DNA of 64,000 bases from Limisphaera sp049537155 (GTDB lineage: Bacteria > Verrucomicrobiota > Verrucomicrobiia > Limisphaerales > Limisphaeraceae), in the NCBI RefSeq assembly GCF_049537155.1, contig NZ_JBMVQZ010000001.1:1-64000 (forward strand), written 5' to 3'. Numbering within the stretch: position 1 is the stretch's first letter; each line of letters starts with the position of its first letter. Positions 16,594-26,084 of the stretch are shown one piece after another. A program made the position numbers and the translations under genes. The notes beneath the pieces were generated by a model that saw nothing but the letters and a program-made list of their open reading frames with translations, searched no databases and was not told the origin of the DNA.

Positions 16594-18129
16594 TCAGCAG
16601 CGGGGAGCGGCTGTTGCGCGTGAACGTTCGTGGAGCGGGTCCGGTTGGGTGGTGCGGGCCACGGGCCGGGGCTGGACCGGGCCGCACTTTTCCAGTGCCT
16701 TGGCCCAGGCCTCTGCCGCCAGTTCGGTCTGCAAATCGAAGATGCGCTCGGGTATCGATTCCGGCGCCTCGAACTCGAGCTCCAAACCGCCCTGGTGCGG
16801 CAGCCGGACCACGGCCCTGCGGACGGGCACGGCCGGCGTAGCCGGTGCTGTCCAGACGTGTTCCCGGCCTGCGGGACTCCGCAGACGCACACGGGTATAA
16901 CCCAGCTTGCGGAGGAGAAAGCCGAATTCCTCCCACATCCGCTCCGGACACCGTGTCCGTTCGGCTTCCAGCTCGAACCACTGACTGAGGGCCAGTGCAT
17001 ATCGCGCGGCCTTGCGTACTTCCAACGTCGAGCCGAGGAAGCGGCCCAGGGCAAACCATTCGCGAGCGAACTGAAGTCGGCTGGCCGCCAGAATCACCAA
17101 AAGGACCAGCACCCCCAGAAACAGCGGTGCGGTTCGTTCCCCGGCCCAGAACACGCCGAAGGCCATCAAGAGCGCCACGAGGGAAAACCCGTAGAGCACC
17201 AGAACGGTTTGCCGCTGATTGAACCCCTCGCCGAGCAGTTTGTGGTGGATGTGTTGCCGATCGGGCCGGAAGAGGGGCAGGCCCTTGAGGCCGCGCCGCA
17301 GGATGGCCAGCGAAGTGTCGATGATCGGCAGGGCCAGCGCAAAGAGGGGCGCCACGAGCGCGGCCGCCACGGTTCCCTTGTGAGAAAGGCGCATGGCCAG
17401 CAGACCGGTCAGGAAACCCAGGAAGTAGGCGCCACCGTCGCCCAGATAGATCCGCGCCGGCGGGAAATTATACCTCAGGAACGCGACGAGCCCGCCTGCC
17501 AGCGCCGCCGCCTCCACGGTGGGAAAGACCGCCCCCGTACTCCACCCCACGTAGGCCAGCAGGGCCAGCAACATCAGCGAAAGGCCACCCGCCAACCCGT
17601 CCAACCCGTCAATCAGGTTGATCAAGTTCGTGAATGCCACCAACCAGAGCACGGTGAGAGGGATGCCCCACCAGCCAAGCGACACCACATCCTGACCGAA
17701 GGGGATGCGGAACAGTTCGATGCGTCCCACCAGAAAACACGCTGCCAAGCTGATTACCACCTGTCCCAGCAACTTCTTCCGTGCCCCGAGCGGACGCAAA
17801 TCATCCCAAAAGCCGAGTCCGAACATGGCCAGACTCGTCACCACGATGCCCCAGTTCTCGGCAATCCGATCCGGGTGAACCGGTAGCCACACGTGGGCCG
17901 AGCACGCGGCCAGGAAAAAAAGCAGCGCCAGCACCACCCCGCCCGCACGGGGAACCGGCGTCACGTGGGTCTGGTGAAAGGAAATCCCCCGCCGTTCCGC
18001 CCACGGACGGAACCAGCGGATTACGAGCGGGTAAACCGGCCACGCCACGGCCAGACCCGCGCCCGCGTACAACCACACCGCCCACGCACCGAGCTTGTAC
18101 GATTCCACCTCCGACATGGACATTCCCAC
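16594..18129 (-). CDS. WecA/TagO-type undecaprenyl-phosphate sugar-1-phosphate transferase with C-terminal extension
   Basis: This polytopic membrane enzyme (511 aa) of the MraY/WecA family transfers a HexNAc-1-phosphate to undecaprenyl phosphate, the first step in O-antigen, capsule or teichoic-type polymer synthesis. Family motifs are intact: the DD pair in GFWDDLRPLG (residues 109-110), NLIDGLDG (171-178), YLGDGG (228-233) and the HIHH loop in RPDRQHIHH (293-296). Usual members are about 320-380 residues. Here about 145 further, mostly soluble residues follow the last membrane segment (about 365-511). GTG at 18129 opens the frame; ATG codons at 18123 and 18117 are equally plausible. It heads the minus-strand polysaccharide cluster and has its own terminator. 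Confidence 0.9.
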   Translation of the reverse strand: MGMSMSEVESYKLGAWAVWLYAGAGLAVAWPVYPLVIRWFRPWAERRGISFHQTHVTPVPRAGGVVLALLFFLAACSAHVWLPVHPDRIAENWGIVVTSLAMFGLGFWDDLRPLGARKKLLGQVVISLAACFLVGRIELFRIPFGQDVVSLGWWGIPLTVLWLVAFTNLINLIDGLDGLAGGLSLMLLALLAYVGWSTGAVFPTVEAAALAGGLVAFLRYNFPPARIYLGDGGAYFLGFLTGLLAMRLSHKGTVAAALVAPLFALALPIIDTSLAILRRGLKGLPLFRPDRQHIHHKLLGEGFNQRQTVLVLYGFSLVALLMAFGVFWAGERTAPLFLGVLVLLVILAASRLQFAREWFALGRFLGSTLEVRKAARYALALSQWFELEAERTRCPERMWEEFGFLLRKLGYTRVRLRSPAGREHVWTAPATPAVPVRRAVVRLPHQGGLELEFEAPESIPERIFDLQTELAAEAWAKALEKCGPVQPRPVARTTQPDPLHERSRATAAPRC

Positions 18130-18357
18130 GGCTGAACCACTCAGCCGCCTTTGGCGACTCCGGTTCGAGCTGGATCTTCCGAAGCCCCTTCTACCGCAGC
18201 GGCAGACCGGTGATCAATAGAAAACTCGGTGAGTGCAGAAACCGTCAACCTGCCCACTACAGCAGCGTGCCCGAGCACTCGTCCGGCACAGGGCGGGTGC
18301 AACAACATCCGTGGTTTCGCTATGTGGATGTCCTGCGTGCGCGCCGCGTCTGCAGAC

Positions 18358-18383
18358 GAAAAAGGCCGCCAAAGGCGGCCTCT
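18358..18383 (-). terminator. Rho-independent terminator of the epimerase/glycosyltransferase pair
   Basis: The minus strand reads GGCCGCC-TTT-GGCGGCC followed by TTTTTC, a 7-bp GC-only stem with a T tract, about 26 nt after the epimerase stop at 18409. Its stem is nearly the same as the one at 16492-16511. Confidence 0.88.
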
Positions 18384-18408
18384 TCCAAACCGGAACCTGT
18401 TCCGTCCT

Positions 18409-19410
18409 TCATGAACTCTTTGCTTCCGGGGCACCGATTGCGCGGGTCTCGTTCCGTCTGTCCGAAAAATCGTGTTGGATCATCCGTTCGAGACCTTCCT
18501 GCAGGGTGAACGGCCGCACGAATCCCGTCCGTTCCACCCGCGCGGTGTTGACGGTCGTTTCCGCGCAGAATTTTCGGACCCGGATGCTGCTCCATGGCAG
18601 CGGCCTGCCGAGCACCCGGGCGAGCCCGTCCGCCAGATAGCCCAGTCCCAACCCCACTGCGTAAGGGAGGTGAATGCGGGCCGTCCAGTGACGATCGCGT
18701 CCCAGTGCCCGCCGTGCCAGTCCCACCAGCTCGGCGGTCGTGAGATCCGGCTTGTCGGCGTAGTTGAACCGGTGCAGGCCTGGGGGTAGGTCCAGGCACC
18801 AACGCAGGAAAGCCGCCACGTTCCCCACGTAGGCCATGGACTTCCGATTCCGGCCCCTGCCCACCATCACAAAACGCCCATCGGCAATCTGGCGAAGCAG
18901 ATTGTAAACATTGCCGCGATTGCCCTCACCGAAAACCACGCACAGCCGGACGACAACGGCGCATCGATCGGGCGCTGCCGAAGCCCAGGCCTCGATCAAT
19001 CGTTCGGCCTCCAGCTTGCTGCGTCCGTATTCGTTGAACGGAGCCGGCGGGTAGTCCTCGTCGGGCTCGCGCACGTCAAGCGGATAAACCGCCACCGTGC
19101 TGGTGAACACGATGCGTTTACACCCCGCTTCTTCCATCGCTCGGAGCAGATTCTCCGTGCCCCGCACGTTCACGTCGTAGTACCGCTGCACGGGCCGCAC
19201 GTCGTCGCGATGCTCCGCTGCCAGGTGCACCACGGCGTCGGCACCCGCGACGGCTCGTGTCAGCTGCTCGGAATCCGCCAGATCCCCTTGGACCGCCGGA
19301 CCCGGTTCGGGACGCCGGTCGAGGATGCGAACCGCACGCCCTTCCGCCTTCAGCAGTTCGACCAGCCGCCGGCCAATGAAACCGTTTCCTCCAGTGAGTA
19401 AAACGCTCAT
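18409..19410 (-). CDS. NAD-dependent sugar-nucleotide epimerase/dehydratase (extended SDR)
   Basis: The 333-residue extended short-chain dehydrogenase has the N-terminal Rossmann signature TGGNGFIG (residues 6-13), the catalytic YGRSK (Y128, K132) and the SDR region FTSTVAVYP. It probably modifies a nucleotide sugar (epimerase, reductase or dehydratase) for the surface polysaccharide; the exact substrate cannot be read from sequence. The ATG at 19410 is chosen because it overlaps the TGA of the upstream glycosyltransferase in an ATGA arrangement, the usual sign of translational coupling. A strong terminator follows. Conserved GxxGxxG and YxxxK residues suggest it is functional. Confidence 0.9.
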   Translation of the reverse strand: MSVLLTGGNGFIGRRLVELLKAEGRAVRILDRRPEPGPAVQGDLADSEQLTRAVAGADAVVHLAAEHRDDVRPVQRYYDVNVRGTENLLRAMEEAGCKRIVFTSTVAVYPLDVREPDEDYPPAPFNEYGRSKLEAERLIEAWASAAPDRCAVVVRLCVVFGEGNRGNVYNLLRQIADGRFVMVGRGRNRKSMAYVGNVAAFLRWCLDLPPGLHRFNYADKPDLTTAELVGLARRALGRDRHWTARIHLPYAVGLGLGYLADGLARVLGRPLPWSSIRVRKFCAETTVNTARVERTGFVRPFTLQEGLERMIQHDFSDRRNETRAIGAPEAKSS

Positions 19411-20567
19411 AAACCTTGACGTGCCAGGCTGCGCTCGGCGGCTTCCTCCCACCGGGGGAGCGCCTTGCCGTGCTTGGCGAGGACCAATCGGTACACCTCC
19501 CAGGTCCTTTGGAGCATCCGATCCACGGTGAAAAACCGCTCGTATCTTGCCCGTCCAGCTCTACCCATCTGCAATCGCAACGACGGATTTTGGATTAACT
19601 GCAAAAGTCGGTCTCGGAGTGCGACTGCGTCCCCACGGGGGACGAGAAAGCCTGTTTCACCGTCGGCAATGGCCTCGCGGGTTCCCCCGACGTCCGATGC
19701 CACGACCGGCAATCCTGCCCGCATGGCCTCGAGGACACTCAAAGGCAACCCCTCCCAATTGCTGGCCAGGACGAAGATCTGACACTTTGCCAACACATCG
19801 GGCACGTCCCGGCGGGTTCCGAGGAACCGCACCTTGCCCTCGAGCCGCCTTTGCTCTACGTACGTCCGACAGGCGCCTTCCGTGGGGCCTTCGCCCACGA
19901 ACCAGCATTCCCACGAAAGCTCCCTGAGCGCAGTCAGGGCTTCTACAAGCAGCCTTTGGTCTTTCGGCCGCGAGAAACGCCCGACCATGACAATCACTGG
20001 CGGTTCCCTGGCTGGACAGGCTCTGACGCTCACATCCGGGACCCCGTTGTGCACGGTCCACACCGGCGCCCCGTGCGCCACCCCGTGACGCAGCGCAAGC
20101 CTTTTATCGTATTCAGAGACGGTGATGATCCCGTCGCCCACCCACCCACCAATCCACTCAAACCCCAGCGCCAGCCACCGCCGCGCGAGAGGCGTACCAG
20201 GAGTGAAGGCGAAACCGTGGGCCGTGAAAACAGACGGAATCCCCAGCGATTTGGCCGCCAGACGTCCGATCAGGCCGGCCTTCGACGAATGACAGTGCAG
20301 CAGATCCGGCTTCAACGAGCGCAACACACGCCTGCATATGAACAGGGCGCGCAGGTCGTGCAAGGGCCGGATCGGTTGCGTGAGCGGCGGAAGGAGGATG
20401 AGCGGAATCCCTAGTTCCGCGAGCTCGCTGCGCAGCCAGCCAGGGCCGTCATCGCCGCCGGCAAGCACCTGAATATCCAGCAGCCCTCTGAAACCACGCG
20501 CCAGATCCCGCAGATGAACCTGCGCCCCACCGGCCTCGGTTCGTGTGATGACTTGACAGACTCTCAT
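19407..20567 (-). CDS. Glycosyltransferase family 4
   Basis: The protein starts MRVCQVITRTEAGGAQ, the typical GT4 opening, and keeps the GT-B fold hallmarks: HCHSSKAGLIGR, TAHGFAFTPG, VHNGVPD, VMVGRFSRPKDQ and the C-terminal nucleotide-sugar motif SNWEGLPLSVLEAMRAGLPV. The length (386 aa) is normal. It would add one sugar to the lipid-linked repeat unit on the cytoplasmic face. The frame extends upstream to a GTG at 20603 with an ATG at 20582; 20567 fits family N-termini best. It is translationally coupled (ATGA) to the epimerase. Confidence 0.9.
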   Translation of the reverse strand: MRVCQVITRTEAGGAQVHLRDLARGFRGLLDIQVLAGGDDGPGWLRSELAELGIPLILLPPLTQPIRPLHDLRALFICRRVLRSLKPDLLHCHSSKAGLIGRLAAKSLGIPSVFTAHGFAFTPGTPLARRWLALGFEWIGGWVGDGIITVSEYDKRLALRHGVAHGAPVWTVHNGVPDVSVRACPAREPPVIVMVGRFSRPKDQRLLVEALTALRELSWECWFVGEGPTEGACRTYVEQRRLEGKVRFLGTRRDVPDVLAKCQIFVLASNWEGLPLSVLEAMRAGLPVVASDVGGTREAIADGETGFLVPRGDAVALRDRLLQLIQNPSLRLQMGRAGRARYERFFTVDRMLQRTWEVYRLVLAKHGKALPRWEEAAERSLARQGL

Positions 20568-20789
20568 GCCGGACCCGTGCATTCGGATAATCGGTCGGAG
20601 CACTGCTCACGTAGTGCACGTCTCACCGTACCAGGCCGACTCCACTCCAGCTCCAGAGGCCGGCAAGGTGTTATGAGGACCGCCTCCGAGTTCGCTTCTA
20701 CGAACCGAGAACAGGCCAGCCCAATCTATGACTGGAACACTACAGGCCACTACCTGCTACCATATGCCGAGCTGATCTCTGGGGAAGCA

Positions 20790-21500
20790 GCGTTTGCCCA
20801 GCCATTGCAAAGGCTCCGACAAGCGTCAGGGACGGCAGCCACCGGAGAAGCACAAGTCACTGGCGGGAACCATTGCGTTGCTGGACGACGGGGCCAAAGG
20901 GAAGGACCTGCGCCGAGACTTCGGTTCCAAAAATAGGCGTGCACCGCTTCTTCCAGAGTCTGGTGCGGGAGGGTGTATTCGAACAGCTGTTGCAGGAGGC
21001 CGGGCAATTGGTGGAGGAGCGCGGAGAGTATCGGCTGTAGGAATGCTTTCCGGATGCTGCGTTCTGTCCGGCACGTGGTGGAGGCGACGGGATCGGGCGC
21101 ACGAAGGTGGGCAAGGGGGTGAAGATCCTCATTGCCGTGGACGGCCGGGGATTGCCGATTGCGGTGCAGGGCTGTTCGGCCCGGCCGCATGAGTCGACTC
21201 TGGCGCAGGGGTGGTTCGATTTCATGCTGACGAAGGAGGTCGCGGAGCGGGTGGTGGGCGAGAAGGCTTGGGAGAGCGATGCACTGGACCGGGCGTTTGC
21301 GGCGCGAGGCATGGAGCTGATGGCGCCGCACCGGAGCAGTCGTCGGCCGGAGAATCGCACGCAGGACGGCCGGTCGCTGCGGCGGTGTCTTCGGCGATGG
21401 GTGATCGAGCGCACGGTGGCCTCGCTGCGGCATTCTCGGCAGCTGTGCATCCGGTGGGAAAAGCCCTCGTGTTCATTTCTCTGCACCAGGGGAAGACGGG
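20790..21500 (+). pseudogene. IS5-family transposase remnant, frameshift plus nonsense codon
   Basis: Pieces of one DDE transposase can be followed in order. An N-terminal part ends DLRRDFGSK. A one-base frameshift in an A5 run near 20930 leads to FFQSLVREGVFEQLLQEAGQ. An in-frame TAG at 21038-21040 stands where a Glu codon is expected. The catalytic half follows (FPDAAFCPARGGGDGIG, KVGKGVKILIAVDGRGLP, ARPHESTLAQGWFDF) and the end reads RRWVIERTVASLRHSRQ. The gene lies opposite to its polysaccharide neighbours and separates the GT4 gene from the wzy-like gene. It is inactive. I did not resolve terminal inverted repeats. Confidence 0.85.
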
Positions 21501-21722
21501 GTGGGCGACAGACCGCTCCCACACAGTGCCTTGGTGGAGGCCGGCTGTTGTGGTCAGCGCGAGATTAGCACTTTTCTCGTGCTCGAGCGGCCTAAGGTAG
21601 TTAGTGTCCACATACGTGTTGAGGCACAGCGTTCTAACTGGCCGCTTTCTTTTGCATGTTCCGAAGGAAGACGTGCGCATTGCGCGTTGGCTCAATGTGT
21701 ACAAAATGTTCACGAGTCAGTT

Positions 21723-22961
21723 CTATGCCTGCAGACCAAGGGGAGGACTTTGACCTACACGAGCCTTTAAGAGGTTGGGTCGTTTGGGACTTGCGGCGGC
21801 GGAACAGTCGCACAATGGATGGTACCGATCTTCTGCAAACCGGGCCAGACCGTAAAGCAGACCCATCCCGATCCACAGTGTCCAGTTCCTCAAGCTGTAG
21901 GTGCCGAGGCTGTACACAAGTGGGGCAATCGCCATTATCTTGAGGCCCGGCCCTGGGAGTCGGAGCCACTGCTTGAGCCAGAACAGCAAAAAGAACAGGG
22001 ATCCTGGTAAGCCGTACGAGAAAAGAAGGTTTGCTGGTGTGGAATGAATCTCACCGGTGAACCAGCATCGCATGTACCACCGCCATTCTGCGCCCTCGCC
22101 GGCTCCCGTTATGCACAGGAACGGGTACTTGTAGAGCCGGTCGTACCCGCGCTTCTCGAGCTCGAGGCGCCAGTCTGTTTCCTGGAGACGCGCAAGGGCA
22201 TTAAGAGGGACATCGGCAAGGACGCTCCGGATGGAATCGTAAGCGGCCGCTGTGACGATCAACGTCGCTGCTGCAACCGCGACAATGGCGTAAATGCGCG
22301 TGAGCGCGGCTGCGAATCTCAGGGATGAGGCAGCGAGGAAACCGTACCCGAGAATGGCTGTTGCCATCCCGATGGCACCGGACCGAGAAGCGGCGTAAAA
22401 CACACAAATCGAGCCAGCTACCAAGGCTGCGAAGCCATCAACGAGGCTGCGACGGTTCAACCACGCTTCAGATGTGATGACGACGACCGTCCATACCACC
22501 CAGTGAGAAAGTTGGTTGGGGTCATTGAAGGTGCCGGTGGGGCGTTGGGCTTTCCAGCCTGTATACCATCCCGTGGTAACCATTGCGGTTTCCATTAGTA
22601 GAAACAGCCATAGTGCCAGCCTCAATAACAGCAGGAACTTCTTCGTGTGCGCTTGGCCGTTCTGGTCGACAAGAGTCCACACTGTAGCATTCCATACAAG
22701 GAAATTGAACGGGTAGTAAAAAGCGGAGAGAAGTGTCTTTGTGTCACGATAGAGAGCGAAGACAACCAGATTGACAACGACAGCATATGCGGCGAAAGCC
22801 AAACCGAATAAGTGTGGTTTAAATCGCCACGGTTTAGCCCGGAAAAACAGGAGCGCTGCCGGCAGGGCGGCGATGGCGTGACCTATTTGAGGCAGGCCGC
22901 TTTGCCAGAGATAAAGCGGGCTGATGGCGATTGCAAGGGCCAACAGTATTTGTGTGATCAT
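21723..22961 (-). CDS. O-antigen polymerase/ligase-like (Wzy/WaaL) membrane protein
   Basis: The product is 412 residues with about ten to twelve hydrophobic segments. It starts MITQILLALAIAISPLYL, with a large polar loop (about residues 240-310, containing LEKRGYDRLYKYPF and GEIHSTPANLLF) before the last membrane segments. This pattern, and the position between glycosyltransferases and a flippase, fits an O-antigen polymerase or ligase; these families share little sequence, so the assignment rests on topology and context. The ATG at 22961 is the first in frame. A decayed paralogue lies about 1 kb upstream at 23883-25090 and aligns over the whole length. Confidence 0.78.
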   Translation of the reverse strand: MITQILLALAIAISPLYLWQSGLPQIGHAIAALPAALLFFRAKPWRFKPHLFGLAFAAYAVVVNLVVFALYRDTKTLLSAFYYPFNFLVWNATVWTLVDQNGQAHTKKFLLLLRLALWLFLLMETAMVTTGWYTGWKAQRPTGTFNDPNQLSHWVVWTVVVITSEAWLNRRSLVDGFAALVAGSICVFYAASRSGAIGMATAILGYGFLAASSLRFAAALTRIYAIVAVAAATLIVTAAAYDSIRSVLADVPLNALARLQETDWRLELEKRGYDRLYKYPFLCITGAGEGAEWRWYMRCWFTGEIHSTPANLLFSYGLPGSLFFLLFWLKQWLRLPGPGLKIMAIAPLVYSLGTYSLRNWTLWIGMGLLYGLARFAEDRYHPLCDCSAAASPKRPNLLKARVGQSPPLGLQA

Positions 22962-23065
22962 GCGTCAAGTGATGCGGGAGAACGTACTTAGCGTGTAGTA
23001 AAATCCTTGGTAAAGCCGTTGACGAGCTTTCGCGTGTTCGTCATTAGGCAGTTGTGCGTTAAGTT

Positions 23066-23325
23066 ATGGATACACCGTTGGAGTGGTTCTGTCCGCGTAA
23101 TCGCGACCCTGCCGAGAGCCCGAGGCGCGGCCGCCCTCGGACCGGCAAGGGCAGGGTACTGGTGGGCATCTTATGGTCGTTGGCAACCTAGCCAAATGGA
23201 ACGAGCTCGCGCGACGGTTTGGCTCCAAAAGCGGCGTGCTGCGATTGCTCCAGCGTCTGGTGCGGGAGGGTGTATTCGATGAGCTGTTGCAGTAGGCCGG
23301 GCAATTGGTGGAGGAGCGGGGGGCC
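23066..23325 (+). pseudogene. IS5-family transposase, N-terminal fragment
   Basis: The ATG at 23066 opens MDTPLEWFCPRNRDP, then RRGRPRTGKGRVLVGILW. A frameshift near 23185 leads to AKWNELARRFGSKSGV and VREGVFDELLQ, where a TAG replaces a Glu codon before AGQLVEERG. Only the N-terminal third remains. The fragment runs directly into the broken glycosyltransferase on the other strand, so this insertion probably truncated that gene. It is a relative of the copy at 20790-21500. Confidence 0.8.
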
Positions 23326-23883
23326 AGGCCTCCAGGGGGACCCCAATGCCCCCCAGAAGGACCCCCTTTTCCGGCCGCACCAGACCTTGGGAGACGAACT
23401 CCTTGAGGTCGTCCGGATTGAGGAAGAACACCTTGTGGGCGAATGCGAAGCTTAAGCGATAGAGGGTTTTGAGGGCCGTCCTGACGACCCGTTTCTTCAG
23501 CGTTTCCTCCCCGGGGTGAAGGCGAAGCCCAGACCCTCTACCACAGCCGCCCGCAGAGGCACCCGCGCTAGGCCCGCCGCCAGGATGCCGTAGACGTTGG
23601 GCTTGGGCTGGAAAGTCAAAACCACCTGGGGACTTAAGTAGAGGAAAGAGAAGCTTAAGGCAGCCAGAGTTCTGAGGTCTCCAAGAGGGTTCACGCCCGT
23701 TCGGTCCAAGGGGTAGCTCTCCACTTTTCCTTGGGAAAAACCCTCCACGGTCCGCCGTAGCTCGGGTGTCCAGTCCGGAGCGAACAGGGCAAGATCATGC
23801 CCTTGTTCCCTTAGGTACTTTACCAGGGGACCACGAAAGTGGAGAAACGTGGGAGCATATGGGGTGACAATCGCAATCTTCAT
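23325..23883 (-). pseudogene. Glycosyltransferase, N-terminal domain only (frameshifted and truncated)
   Basis: The frame opens at the ATG at 23883 (overlapping by one base the last stop of the upstream wzy pseudogene) with MKIAIVTPYAPTFLHFRG, a GT-B N-terminal domain start, and continues through HDLALFAPDW and PKPNVYGILAAGLAR to GLGFAFTPG. There a one-base loss in a G run (near 23510) moves the reading to TLKKRVVRTALKTLYRLSF and NPDDLKEFVSQGLVRPEKG. It stops abruptly at the IS5 fragment near 23325. The whole donor-sugar domain is missing, so no activity is expected. Confidence 0.82.
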
Positions 23884-25090
23884 CACCGAAGCCCCTTGGC
23901 TTGGCTGGGAGGTTTCGGACACTGCTGAGAGGAGCTGCGGAGCCGCGCTCCCACAGACCAAATGACTGCCACGCCCATCCAAAAGTGTGCGTTGCGCAGG
24001 TTGTAAATGCCGACGCTGTAAAGAAGTGGCGCGAGAAACAGCAGTCGCATCCAAAAGTACGGCAGCGTTCTCCTTGCCCTAATCAAACCAATCAGGAGTA
24101 ATGCAGCCCCGGGAATTCCATAATAGAAGGCCACTCCTGCAGGTGTGGAATGTATCTCTGCTAAAAAGGAGCATTTTTCAGCCCAACGGTCGTTGGCCCC
24201 TTCGCCTGCCCGCAGAATTAAGTAATCCGGATATTTCCACATGCGATCGTAGCCGCGCTGCTCCAGATTGCCTGCCCCCTCAAGGATGCCTTCGTTGATG
24301 CGGTCCATATAGAACTGAGCTTGGTTAATCACCTTGTTTGCTCATTGAGTTGCTTCGTTCTCTACGAGGCCTAACGACAGGCGTGTTAAGACCACGCTAC
24401 CGATTAACCCCAAGCCTATGGCCATGAATTTGAAAGAATCCGGGGCCGAACCAGATCCCTCGTGTAGACCAAAGAGATGCGTGCTAAAATCAATAAAAAG
24501 CCCAGTAGACCTGAGCGAGACTCTGTAGCCAGCAAGACTACACCGCCGAGGATCACGGCCATCAACGTTGAGACCGCCAGTTGCCGTCTTATAGCGTACT
24601 CGGTCGTGATAATGTTGATAAGCACCCACAAAGTCCAGTGCGCTGACTGATCGGGGTCGTTGAGAGTGCCTGCAAAACGCACGCCGTCAAAGTATCTGCC
24701 TTTGCCTGAGATCAAGAGGAGCAGCTTAAGACTTACAAGAACAATAAGGATGTGCCTAGTCTGCTTCAGGGCGACTTGAGGGCTGTTTATCAGAGTGTTT
24801 TGTGTTGCCCAGAGTATGCCGACGTCAAATATGTAGTATTAGGCACTTAAAAGTGAGTGTGTATCCAAATACCGCATGTACGTTAAGACGTTCACAACTG
24901 CAGCATAAACCGCAGACCCAACAAGCGCTTCAAGTACATTACCAAACCAGCGGAAATTTGGGCGAAAGGCGTTTCCAAGAATCAAGGGAAGGCGCAGAAC
25001 ATGAAAGGGTTGCGGAAGGCCGCTTTCCAACACGTAGAGGGGAGAGGCGATAAGAGTATGGTAGAAGAGAGCGATCAGTATTGTTGACAT
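23883..25090 (-). pseudogene. Second O-antigen polymerase/ligase-like gene, decayed
   Basis: Three fragments align in order with the intact protein at 21723-22961. The N-terminus (MSTILIALFYHTLIASPLY, ending DTHSLLSA) stops at an in-frame TAA at 24839-24841 where the intact copy reads SAFYY. The middle (FAGTLNDPDQSAHWTLW, TESRSGLLG) is in the same frame. A frameshift near 24450 follows, and the C-terminus (LEQRGYDRMWKYPDY, AEIHSTPAGVAFYYG, VGIYNLRNAHFWMGV) is reached past an in-frame TGA at 24342-24344. It therefore carries two nonsense codons and one frameshift. The two wzy-like genes look like diverged paralogues rather than a recent duplication. Confidence 0.85.
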
Positions 25091-25102
25091 ATCCGGCTCT
25101 TC

Positions 25103-25969
25103 TCAGTCCCACCCCGGAACGGGAGTTTCCCTTATGGCCTTCAAAATCTTTAGCGCTTCTCTCCGGTCCCTTTCTAGCAAGGGCTGGAATGCTCGTCTGG
25201 TTTGGAAACCCTTTTCCAAGCGGGTCCGCTCAAGAAACCATGTTACTAGCTCCTTTCCATAAGAAAGGATGATAAGGTGTAAACTGGGTCCCCATCCCAC
25301 AAGGCTGGGCCCGTACTTGCACATCACTTTTCTTTCACTACGGTAACCGGTCCTGAGGGTCTGCCCTCGAGGCACCCCGAACCAGCGGTAGAAATAAAGA
25401 GGCTCGGGGAGCACGTGGACCTTCGAGGTCCTAAACGTCCGCACGAAGAGTTCCCGGTCTTCGGCCCGAGGGTAGTCCAGGGAGTAAGGATGGGCTTCAA
25501 ACCAAGCCTTGCGGGCGAGAAGCGAGGCATGCAGAAACCCACCCCGCGCCAGGGCCTCCCGCGCCGAGGGCTGGCGACCCGGTAAGAGGGCTATGGGCTT
25601 GTCTTCGGTGTCAATGAGGTACGCCCCCGAGGTCACCCCGTCCACCTCTGGGTTCGCTTGCAAAAAGGCTATCTGTTTTTCCAGGCGGAAGGGGTGGATG
25701 GCGTCGTCCGCGTCCATCCGCGCCACCAGTTCGCCATTCGCCAGACGCACGATCTCGTTCAGCCGGGCGGGCAAACCTTTGTTCTGGCTATCGCGAAAGA
25801 CGCCGACCCGGGGGTCCTGAATTGCCATGGCTCGCTCGTAACTGCCATCTGTGGATCCGTCGTCTATCAAGATCAGCTCCCAGTCCGGATAGGTCTGGGC
25901 GAAAACCGAACGTACGGCGAGGTCCAGGTAAGGCCCTGGGTTGAGAAAAGGTATACCGATGCTGACCAT
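25103..25969 (-). CDS. Glycosyltransferase family 2
   Basis: The 288-residue GT-A enzyme starts MVSIGIPFLNPGPYLDLAVR and has the family nucleotide-binding motif LILIDDGSTDGS and the metal-binding DXD as ARMDADDAIHPFR. It also has the acceptor-side region PRAEDRELFVR, with the ED pair typical of the family. It is expected to transfer a sugar from a nucleotide donor to the lipid-linked glycan. I use the ATG at 25969; a GTG two codons upstream is possible. It is one of the few intact genes in this decayed stretch and is followed within 15 bp by the broken wzy copy. Confidence 0.9.
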   Translation of the reverse strand: MVSIGIPFLNPGPYLDLAVRSVFAQTYPDWELILIDDGSTDGSYERAMAIQDPRVGVFRDSQNKGLPARLNEIVRLANGELVARMDADDAIHPFRLEKQIAFLQANPEVDGVTSGAYLIDTEDKPIALLPGRQPSAREALARGGFLHASLLARKAWFEAHPYSLDYPRAEDRELFVRTFRTSKVHVLPEPLYFYRWFGVPRGQTLRTGYRSERKVMCKYGPSLVGWGPSLHLIILSYGKELVTWFLERTRLEKGFQTRRAFQPLLERDRREALKILKAIRETPVPGWD

Positions 25970-26084
25970 GGGCACGGGCTCTATGTTATCTCACTTAACG
26001 AGTCATGCACATGTTGACGCCAGCACCTCGCCCAACAGCAAAAACCACTGGTTGGCAATAACCTCCTCTGATAAACGTGCCTAG

